Part shown: positions 1 through 6,153 of the stretch, piece after piece
How positions within the stretch are numbered: the stretch's first letter is position 1
Layout: each line of letters opens with the position of its first letter
NCBI GenBank assembly: GCA_002498185.1
Contig: DAGO01000071.1
Span: forward strand, 1 to 8,348
Direction: 5' to 3'
Length of the DNA: 8,348 bases
DNA from: Euryarchaeota archaeon UBA10
GTDB taxonomy: Archaea > Thermoplasmatota > Poseidoniia > Poseidoniales > Poseidoniaceae
The notes under the pieces: model-generated
What the model was told of the DNA's origin: nothing
Seen by the model: only the letters and a program-made list of their open reading frames with translations
The model's database searches: none
Made by a program: the position numbers and the translations under genes

Positions 1-3000
1 CAATACCTCAGAGTATTAGCAATCGATGTTTCAGACGATTGGGTTTGGAAGTGTGTTGATTCATACGATATTTCTGCACAATTCGGAGAATATAGTGGAA
101 TCTCTTACGACAGGGAAAGCGACCAAATTTGGGTAGTACACTCCCAGCAAAGACGAATCGTATCCTATGATTTCGGAGACAACGGACAATTTACTCGTGG
201 TGAAAGTCAGTATTCATTCTCATCAGGTACGTCATCTGCTACCGAATGCGGTAAGACAAGCAGCAATGTGCACGGCTTAGTAGTACACTCTGGGTTCTTC
301 TACATGCGCTGCATGAAGGGATACTACTATCAAGACACTGACCAGCTAAGCGTATGGGCAATTTCCGGTTCATCCTCTTCACTCGTTCCACAAACCGGAA
401 CTCGTGATATCACTGCTAAGGGATTAGGATTGTTCTATGACGGTGAGAGATTGATTACCGTGGACACAGGTTACTCAACATGGAATGCTAAGACTCTGTA
501 TTACAGAGAGTTTGGAATGGGGATATCCTATCCTACAACTCCTGCACCGGGGACAACGACTTGGATTGGTGACACCATAGTTACTGAAGACGATGTACTC
601 GCTGTAAATGTGCAAAACCATTGGTCAGCACCTAGCCAAGGAGACCGTGTTGACTATTGGGTTAGTGCAGACAATGGAACACATTGGGAATCTGTAGAGA
701 AAAATCAGACAATTCATTTCGCTCATCCAGGAAATCAACTAGTTTGGAAAATGCAACTCATTGGTTCTTCAGCGGTATCTTGGTGGGTATCGCTTGAGTA
801 TGCAACATCGTATCAATCAAGTGGAGATTGGACAAGTCAAAAAGTTTCGACAGGAACCAACGTTGGTAAAGTAAGGGCTGTGTGGAGTGGAGATGAGCCT
901 AGTTCAACTTCAATCGAAGTCATGGTTTCCAATGACAATGGTTCGACATGGGAAGGCGCAGAAAATAACGTTGAAGTTTCCTTCTCAACTCAAGGTGCAG
1001 GCAATGAATTGCTTTACTCGATAATGATGTCAAGCACCGATGATTCTGTTACTGCAGTAGTGGATTCATTCATTTTGTGGTATGAAGAAGGCTATCCTGA
1101 TGCACCTCAGTTGGATGTAGGTGATGACGGTGAATGGGATTGGAAATCGATCTTATTCTTGAACGAAAGTTCAGTAGTTGCTTCAGACGATTCACCAGTT
1201 GGAACTGTGGTTTCAGAATCTCCGAGTCTGGTTGATGCTTTCAACGACCACATTCCAGCTAATGGGGTAGGCATGGTAGAAATTCCAATAGCAGTCAAAG
1301 CAAATACTCCCGGGAGAGTCAAACTCACAGATTTAGATATTGAATACCGTTTGAACACACGCGTCTTAGATGCTAGCTTAGAAGGTGGACTGATTGCACC
1401 AGATGGAGTTTATCGGAACCTTGTGGTTAGAATGGCTCATGGCGATTTGGTAGATCGTGTTACCGAAGCGACAATTGGCCTGAATAATTCACATGGCCCT
1501 AACCCTGCTTTCAAGTGGCTAAGAGGGGATTCATGCAGTGTCGTTGATGATGCAAGTGGTATTGTCATGTTCGATGTTGGAAATTGCACATCGTCTATTG
1601 ATAGCGAAGGAATCCTTACAGTGAATATGCCAATGAAGGTGAACTGGACTTGGGATGACGAGAGAAAGATGGAGGCAGTTGTTTCCATGAATGATGACCT
1701 TGGCCCCCAAGTTAATGCCTGGACTACTGATACTCTCTCCCTGAATGTAGAGAATGACATCCAACTAGATGGTATGCGAGTATGGGAAGAAACAGGACGT
1801 GAATTGTACCCCGGAGATTGGGTCAGAGGAGGATTCAATCTCTCAATTAGCGGGGGAATCAATTTCGAAGGTTCTGCATTCTCTCCTATGGCAGGTGAGT
1901 TTGATTTGCGTGTCTTAGGTCAAAATGTAACCTATGACGGTGACCCGATAGGAGAACCAACAGTATTGCACACGGAAGGAAATCCTGCTTTCGGGCAGTA
2001 TAACATGACTTTCACATCTCCAATTGAATCCACTCCAGGTGGAATGGTATTGTATGTTGAAGCTATCAATTTAGCAAATGGTTCAACATATGTCAACCCA
2101 GGTTATAACACCATCAAACTGATTTTTGACGGAAATGCTCCACTTGTACTGTTCGCTAGCCCTGAGATGTCTGCTGAAATGCACAAAGGTCCTCCTTCAC
2201 CAGGGGGTCAAGCGATTGAAGTTGTGATTCAAGATTCGGTTGACCCGCCTCAGACAGTTGATTTGCACTATTGGGTTGGATGCGAAGCAGGAGAGCACGA
2301 GCGATGTGACGATTCTAACTTCAATGGATTACCAGAGCCAATTGAGTATCGTTCCAAGACATTGACAACCCCTGAAATCCTTCCCGGAGGATTGAATATA
2401 TTCAACGGGTTAATTGATGATTCAATGCTAGTTCATGGTGACAAGGTTGCATTCTACGTTACCGGCCAAGATGGTCAAGGAAATGTAATCGCAATGGGTG
2501 GATCTCCGGTTTGTGATATCCAATCGAATCAATACTGTGGGGATAGACCTGGAGATATTCAGCCAGAATGGGATGATTCACTTTCATGGTATGTGATTAG
2601 AGAAGAGTTTGAGCCAGAAATGGATATTGACAACTCAACAATAACTGGGCATGATGACTTGGCACCTTTGCACCCTGGAATTTCCTACACTGCTAATTTC
2701 ATGGTATCAGATATCAACGGATGGTGGGACATTGAATTCGTTCATCTCGCACTCGCAGGAGACTTCGATGATGATGAAACCTCAATCTATGCCCACATTT
2801 CACAAGATCACGATGGAACGCCGGAAATGCACCTAGAAAGTGGCGGACCAGGTTTGGCTGTATCAAACCTATATTCCTCCATAATTTTGGACCCTGAGAA
2901 TGAATCAAGGATGATTGTAGCAATCAAATTCCAGTTGACTTGGAACTTCCCTGAGGTCTGGGATACTAACGGTGAATCACACTTCATTCCAAAGGTCTGG

Positions 3001-4551
3001 ATTGAGGATAAGTCGTGTGGCTTAGAAGCCGATATTCCATGTAATATTCACAAAGCTGGATTGGGCAACGATTTGTGGAGTCTTGATAATGATTTGAGAT
3101 TTGATACTCAGCCAGGCCATATTTTGGCTATCGAGTTACGTGACGGTACCAATCACTACAATCCGGAGTTTGATGAAACACTGATTGGTGCAGGTCAGGC
3201 CTTGAGATTCAGCGGTAGAGTTCTCTTCGCAGAGGACGAAACTCCTGCTCCAGCGGGTTCATTCACAATTTCCCTTGGTGATTACGATAACGAGTGGACT
3301 ACTACTAGCCGAGAAGGAGGCTATTTCAGTATCGATTTGCTCGTTCCTGATGTTCGAAGTGGGCACTTGGATCTCCGAGCGAAATTAGTTGATTTGCCAG
3401 GTCTTGCAGAGGACGAATCTGAATTTAAACCTCGTCTGCGATTGGCAGTTGATAGTGAGCGTCCAACAATTCATGCAGTACATCTAGCTGGCATTGAGCC
3501 GGGTGAAGAGATTCCGATTTCTCTCGCAGATAATTTGCAAGTTATGCTCGAGACTAGGGATGACCAAGGGTTCTCCATTGAGGATCCCGCTGTACTACAT
3601 TATTTGGTCAGAGCGGGAGAAGCAGAAATCAGCAGAGGTTCCTCACCATTACCCGATACGACTCCATTCGAAGACCAATTCTTTTGGACTGGTTATCTAG
3701 ATTTGACAGATGGTGGAGCAACAATGCTTCTTCCATCATACACAATCGATGTTTGGGTCACAGGTTCAGACGAATCAGGAAACCCGTACGACAGTCAAGG
3801 CAATACGATTTCTGAACCTTTGGCGTCGTGGCCATTAGCCCTAACAGGTCCAGATGTAAGTCTGAGAGATGCTGAAACCACTTGGGAATGGTCTAACCCA
3901 ACACCTAACCCGGGTGAATCGGTTTCACTATCACTTAAAGCAAGAAACAGCGGTACTTCCGGTAGCGTAACCTTCGTCTTGCAGAGACTAGTTTCAGGAG
4001 ATGATTGGCAAACTTTGTCTTCGTCCACCATTGAAATTTCGAGTGGTAAGATGGCCCAAGTCAGGTTAGATGCGACCGCAGATGGTATTGCAGGGGACAC
4101 TCTCGAGCACAGAATCCTTCTGCTCGACTCTGGTGTTGAAAAAGAGAGAATCTCGATATCGCCTTTACTTGTTAAAGAAGAAGTTGACAGAGATGGAACT
4201 GCATTAGCAAATCAAGTCGCTGATTCACAATTGTCTGTGATCATGTACTTGATTGCCTTGGGCTCAATGTCATATGCGGTGTGGACAATGGTTCAGATGC
4301 GTAGGATAAAGCGAGGCGATGAAGTTGACGAGTCCGACCAAACAGCAGAAGTTGTAGAGAATATGCAATCTAAGGCGGTACCAGAAATCGCATCCGATGT
4401 GCAACCAGTACAACAGGTACAGCAGCCCGTGCCTCAGCCAGTAAGTCAAGCACCAGCAGGACCTCCACTTCCACCTACTGGATTACCAGTAGGCTGGACC
4501 ATGGAACAATGGTCTCATTACGGTCAACAGTACTTAGAGAACCAAAAATGA
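1..4551 (+). CDS. Giant multidomain cell-surface protein, C-terminally membrane anchored (5' end outside window)
   Basis: The frame is open from base 1 to a TGA at 4549-4551, so 1516 residues are visible and the start lies upstream; in-frame GTG/ATG codons near 268 are only internal. In order I see: a beta-propeller-like N-terminal part (about 1-530) with short strands such as IWVVHS and RIVSYDF; two tandem modules each with an Asp-box (SADNGTHW, SNDNGSTW); several beta-rich Ig-like segments; two related Ig-like modules flanking a carboxypeptidase-regulatory-like fold (about 3193-3402); a CARDB-like segment (about 3859-4140); one transmembrane helix (about 4231-4296) followed by RRIKR; and a Pro/Gln-rich tail ending in a GWTMEQW motif. 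Many N-x-S/T sequons and closely spaced Cys pairs fit an extracellular, glycosylated protein with the tail inside the cell. It is probably an adhesin, a binding protein or a surface-layer component. The ligand is unknown. Coding and topology are firm; domain names are from pattern only. Confidence 0.93.
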   Translation, partial: QYLRVLAIDVSDDWVWKCVDSYDISAQFGEYSGISYDRESDQIWVVHSQQRRIVSYDFGDNGQFTRGESQYSFSSGTSSATECGKTSSNVHGLVVHSGFFYMRCMKGYYYQDTDQLSVWAISGSSSSLVPQTGTRDITAKGLGLFYDGERLITVDTGYSTWNAKTLYYREFGMGISYPTTPAPGTTTWIGDTIVTEDDVLAVNVQNHWSAPSQGDRVDYWVSADNGTHWESVEKNQTIHFAHPGNQLVWKMQLIGSSAVSWWVSLEYATSYQSSGDWTSQKVSTGTNVGKVRAVWSGDEPSSTSIEVMVSNDNGSTWEGAENNVEVSFSTQGAGNELLYSIMMSSTDDSVTAVVDSFILWYEEGYPDAPQLDVGDDGEWDWKSILFLNESSVVASDDSPVGTVVSESPSLVDAFNDHIPANGVGMVEIPIAVKANTPGRVKLTDLDIEYRLNTRVLDASLEGGLIAPDGVYRNLVVRMAHGDLVDRVTEATIGLNNSHGPNPAFKWLRGDSCSVVDDASGIVMFDVGNCTSSIDSEGILTVNMPMKVNWTWDDERKMEAVVSMNDDLGPQVNAWTTDTLSLNVENDIQLDGMRVWEETGRELYPGDWVRGGFNLSISGGINFEGSAFSPMAGEFDLRVLGQNVTYDGDPIGEPTVLHTEGNPAFGQYNMTFTSPIESTPGGMVLYVEAINLANGSTYVNPGYNTIKLIFDGNAPLVLFASPEMSAEMHKGPPSPGGQAIEVVIQDSVDPPQTVDLHYWVGCEAGEHERCDDSNFNGLPEPIEYRSKTLTTPEILPGGLNIFNGLIDDSMLVHGDKVAFYVTGQDGQGNVIAMGGSPVCDIQSNQYCGDRPGDIQPEWDDSLSWYVIREEFEPEMDIDNSTITGHDDLAPLHPGISYTANFMVSDINGWWDIEFVHLALAGDFDDDETSIYAHISQDHDGTPEMHLESGGPGLAVSNLYSSIILDPENESRMIVAIKFQLTWNFPEVWDTNGESHFIPKVWIEDKSCGLEADIPCNIHKAGLGNDLWSLDNDLRFDTQPGHILAIELRDGTNHYNPEFDETLIGAGQALRFSGRVLFAEDETPAPAGSFTISLGDYDNEWTTTSREGGYFSIDLLVPDVRSGHLDLRAKLVDLPGLAEDESEFKPRLRLAVDSERPTIHAVHLAGIEPGEEIPISLADNLQVMLETRDDQGFSIEDPAVLHYLVRAGEAEISRGSSPLPDTTPFEDQFFWTGYLDLTDGGATMLLPSYTIDVWVTGSDESGNPYDSQGNTISEPLASWPLALTGPDVSLRDAETTWEWSNPTPNPGESVSLSLKARNSGTSGSVTFVLQRLVSGDDWQTLSSSTIEISSGKMAQVRLDATADGIAGDTLEHRILLLDSGVEKERISISPLLVKEEVDRDGTALANQVADSQLSVIMYLIALGSMSYAVWTMVQMRRIKRGDEVDESDQTAEVVENMQSKAVPEIASDVQPVQQVQQPVPQPVSQAPAGPPLPPTGLPVGWTMEQWSHYGQQYLENQK
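577..1095 (+). repeat. Two tandem Asp-box-type protein modules within the surface protein
   Basis: Copy 1 (about 577-813) and copy 2 (about 838-1095) share the same order of features: a lead-in strand with a conserved W, a strand ending in V-S, the Asp-box S-x-D-N-G-x-x-W (664-687 and 928-951), a Glu after the Trp, about 20 residues of alternating hydrophobics with a G-N-[QE]-L motif, then a closing strand ending in an aromatic pair. The repeat is visible at protein level, not as DNA identity, so it is an old duplication. Asp-boxes occur in beta-propeller hairpins of sialidases and Vps10-type proteins, and also as isolated turns in other extracellular beta proteins. Confidence 0.6.
2137..3783 (+). 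repeat. Two spaced copies of an Ig-like module within the surface protein
   Basis: Copy 1 spans about 2137-2484 and copy 2 about 3460-3783, roughly 110-116 residues each. Both begin with a short proline-containing strand, contain a strand ending V-x-[IL]-x-D/R, then the matched pair L-H-Y-W-V-G and L-H-Y-L-V-R, a loop, and end with the matched pair V-T-G-Q-D-G-Q-G-N and V-T-G-S-D-E-S-G-N. Copy 1 additionally has a Cys pair and a D-S-N-F-N-G loop that resembles a calcium-binding turn; copy 2 has neither. Between them lie about 320 residues of other beta-rich sequence. Confidence 0.55.
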
Positions 4552-4552
4552 T

Positions 4553-4557
4553 GGAGG
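4553..4557 (+). promoter_or_regulatory. Shine-Dalgarno site GGAGG
   Basis: A full GGAGG lies immediately after the stop codon of the surface protein and 7 bases before the ATG at 4565. It decides that start over the internal ATG at 4583 and indicates that the small gene is translated from the same transcript as the surface protein. Confidence 0.7.
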
Positions 4558-4564
4558 CAACCGC

Positions 4565-4987
4565 ATGAGTGGCGCCGATTCTATGGTAACTTTACAAGAG
4601 AGGTTAGTCAATCTGATCAATCAATTGAACATGCCAATCCTGGAGACTAGCATGGTTGTTTCGAGATGGACTAATCGTTTGTTAAACCAGCTGAAACAGC
4701 ACACCAACGACATTCCAGAGAATCTTTTAGAGCCTTGGCCACTAGATGTTGAACCCGTTGAAAGTGATTCTTCATTTGAATTGGAAAAAGCTCTGTCATT
4801 GGTTGACAGAGATAGAATGGATATTTTGGACACACTGATTAGAGTAACACTGGAAGAAGAACAAATGTTGGTAAGTGATGCTCTAGGGGTAATGCGTTCG
4901 TGGGAACATCTTGTTCGAGGCCAGCTATCTCAGGCAGCAGGTCCAGGTCAGTTGTTTAGCCCAACAGAAATTCCTGAGGATTTTTAG
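4565..4987 (+). CDS. Hypothetical 140-residue helical cytoplasmic protein
   Basis: I do not recognise this protein. It begins 13 bases after the surface-protein stop, with a strong Shine-Dalgarno site, and ends in a TAG that directly abuts the next gene. The protein is acidic, lacks Cys, a signal peptide or a membrane helix, and looks all-helical. There is one amphipathic stretch at about residues 8-45, an acidic and proline-containing linker (about 50-70, with P-E-N-L-L-E-P-W-P), and a second helical stretch at about 72-122 rich in Glu, Leu and Met, then a disordered tail ending P-E-D-F. It may be a cytoplasmic partner of the surface protein's tail, or an unrelated small protein riding in the operon; that is inference from position alone. 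Codon use and tight spacing make it a real gene despite the lack of a family. Confidence 0.82.
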   Translation: MSGADSMVTLQERLVNLINQLNMPILETSMVVSRWTNRLLNQLKQHTNDIPENLLEPWPLDVEPVESDSSFELEKALSLVDRDRMDILDTLIRVTLEEEQMLVSDALGVMRSWEHLVRGQLSQAAGPGQLFSPTEIPEDF

Positions 4988-4991
4988 GTGA
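4986..4991 (+). promoter_or_regulatory. Shine-Dalgarno site AGGTGA for the lipoprotein gene
   Basis: AGGTGA overlaps the stop codon of the preceding gene and lies 5 bases before ATG 4997, supporting that start. A second site, GAGG at 4976-4979, lies 8 bases before GTG 4988, which would add three residues (M-S-N). The two starts cannot be separated from the sequence alone; both leave the signal peptide intact. Confidence 0.5.
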
Positions 4992-4996
4992 GTAAT

Positions 4997-5755
4997 ATGC
5001 GTGTATTTTTTGTCATCATGATCGTTTTGTCATCTGGTATGGCTGGTTGTTTTGGCACCGAGGAATTCTTTGAAGAAAAGCGTGGTATTCCTGGCGGACT
5101 TGCGCTTGCCTGCTTACAGGATGATAAGTTTGAGAAAATGAAAATCCATTTCTTGTACGAAAAAGGGTATGACCCTGTTGCAATGGATTTGGTGAAGACC
5201 AGATTACAGCAAGTCTGTGACAAACCTGGTGGGATTCAAATTGTAGCGAATGAAATTGATTTCTCAGAGAAAACCACCTGGAGTTCTGATGACGTAAGAG
5301 ATGCAAGATGGAAGCATGGTGGAGATGCAATGGGTTCGGATACACTCCACTGGTACTTCTTATTCCCTAAAGGTGCTCACAGTGATGATTCAGTTCTAGG
5401 GGTGGCCGTTGATGCATCGACAGTGGCCGTATTCCAAGATACAATCTCAGACTCAGTAAACTTCCTTGGAAGACCATCTGCGGATGAGATAGAGAGAGCA
5501 GTAACCGTTCACGAAGCGGGCCACCTACTTGGGCTGGTAAATTTAGTGTATCAATCACCAATTGACCATGAGGACCCAGACCACCCAGGACACTCGAATA
5601 ATGAAGACTCTGTAATGTACTGGGCAATTGAAAGCAGTAGCATTGGGAACATATTCTCAGGTAGTATTCCTGATGAATTTGATGCTGATGATAAATCAGA
5701 TTTAGCCGGAATGGCTAGTGGCGAACTAAAGTGCAGTGATCAACTCTGGTCGTGA
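4997..5755 (+). CDS. Exported lipoprotein zinc metalloprotease, metzincin-like (start could be GTG 4988)
   Basis: 252 residues from ATG 4997. The N-terminus is a short basic residue, a hydrophobic stretch and a lipobox-like S-G-M-A-G-C, with the presumed lipidated Cys at residue 18, so the mature protein should sit on the outer face of the membrane. The catalytic signature is V-H-E-A-G-H-L-L-G-L-V-N (H172, E173, H176; 5510-5545), followed about 25 residues later by S-V-M-Y-W (M207), which fits a Met-turn. Position 182, where classical metzincins (HExxHxxGxxH) have the third zinc ligand, is Asn. A His-rich loop between (H191, H196, H199) could supply the ligand. This arrangement resembles bacterial membrane metalloproteases with HExGHxxGLVN and a later His/Cys loop, as I remember them. 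Its stop overlaps the convergent neighbour. Likely role: processing or digestion of extracellular or envelope proteins, perhaps the co-transcribed surface protein (inference). Confidence 0.85.
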   Translation: MRVFFVIMIVLSSGMAGCFGTEEFFEEKRGIPGGLALACLQDDKFEKMKIHFLYEKGYDPVAMDLVKTRLQQVCDKPGGIQIVANEIDFSEKTTWSSDDVRDARWKHGGDAMGSDTLHWYFLFPKGAHSDDSVLGVAVDASTVAVFQDTISDSVNFLGRPSADEIERAVTVHEAGHLLGLVNLVYQSPIDHEDPDHPGHSNNEDSVMYWAIESSSIGNIFSGSIPDEFDADDKSDLAGMASGELKCSDQLWS

Positions 5756-6078
5756 GACTTCGCAACAATTACGCTAGCATCTCTCCATGCATCAAATACC
5801 GACCACACATACAGTAGAACCCATAGAACCAATGTGAAAGCTAGTGGTATCTGTAAAAGGAACCAATCGAAACCTCTCTGATGTCTGCGATTGAAATGTT
5901 GGCCTAAGTACAAGAATGGAACCAATGATAAGACAACTGCGAATACTGGACGAAATGCTCCCCATATACCCACTCCAGCAGTTATCTCATTCCAAATTGT
6001 CTTCCCTAATTCAAGAGAATCAATATCAGTTTCTTCAACAGGGACGACGACTTCAATCTCTGAATCGTCATCCTGCAT
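5740..6078 (-). CDS. Small two-helix membrane protein, possibly TM2/DUF5683-like
   Basis: 112 residues, starting at the only Met (6076-6078) and ending in TGA at 5740-5742, inside the last codons of the protease gene on the other strand. The first 28 residues are very acidic (D-D-D-S-E-I-E). Two hydrophobic segments follow, at about residues 43-59 and 72-93, joined by a basic loop H-F-N-R-R-H-Q-R-G. The positive loop predicts that it faces the cytoplasm with both ends outside. The pattern P-x-L-Y-L-G-Q then R-G-F then V-W-S-V-x-D-A-W-R resembles small TM2/DUF5683-type membrane proteins, in which a Y-x-G-x-x-x-x-G motif lies between two helices and a D-A-[WY]-R motif follows the second. That family link is tentative. 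Function is unknown. No good Shine-Dalgarno site precedes the start, so it may be leaderless. Confidence 0.72.
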   Translation of the reverse strand: MQDDDSEIEVVVPVEETDIDSLELGKTIWNEITAGVGIWGAFRPVFAVVLSLVPFLYLGQHFNRRHQRGFDWFLLQIPLAFTLVLWVLLYVWSVFDAWRDASVIVAKSHDQS

Positions 6079-6153
6079 ATGGTGACCAAATCGGTTTCAT
6101 TTGTCAATGTGGCGACGCAAATGCTCATTGAAGTGGTGTTACTCAAGGGGAAT
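6079..6153. promoter_or_regulatory. Divergent intergenic gap, expected to hold two promoters
   Basis: This 75-base gap separates the starts of the small membrane protein (leftward) and the peptidase-Nudix gene (rightward), so both promoters should lie here or slightly inside the genes. I see no convincing archaeal TATA box or BRE on either strand. The assignment rests on gene orientation only. Confidence 0.3.
6146..6150 (+). promoter_or_regulatory. Possible Shine-Dalgarno site AGGGG
   Basis: AGGGG lies only 3 bases before ATG 6154, which is closer than usual, but that Met begins the family-typical K-P-V-L-V-T-G-F-E-P-F-G strand. The in-frame ATGs at 6121 and 6079 have weaker upstream sequence and would add residues not expected in this family. 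Confidence 0.4.

Noticed and set aside
1437..1862. 141-codon open frame on the minus strand
   Set aside because: It lies wholly inside the surface-protein gene, has no recognisable domain or ribosome site, and its composition is what an antisense shadow would give.
3795..4100. 101-codon open frame on the minus strand
   Set aside because: Antisense to the surface-protein gene, with no family features and no upstream signals.
268..4551. Surface-protein gene starting at GTG 268
   Set aside because: The same frame is open with continuous beta-rich protein sequence back to base 1, so 268 is an internal codon and the gene begins outside the window.
5016..5627. Minus-strand open frames of 109 and 86 codons opposite the protease gene
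   Set aside because: The plus frame has a clear signal peptide and zinc motif, and these antisense frames show low-complexity His/Leu/Ser-rich sequence only.
5891..6131. Plus-strand open frames of 64 and 71 codons around 5891-6131
   Set aside because: They are antisense to the two-helix membrane protein, whose minus-strand product has sensible topology; the plus products have none.
6079..6153. Longer version of the peptidase-Nudix gene starting at ATG 6079 or 6121
   Set aside because: The added residues do not fit the peptidase family, whose first strand begins at K-P-V-L-V-T-G-F. Catalytic residue numbering from 6154 agrees with known members, and 6079 would abut the divergent start codon with no ribosome site or room for a promoter.
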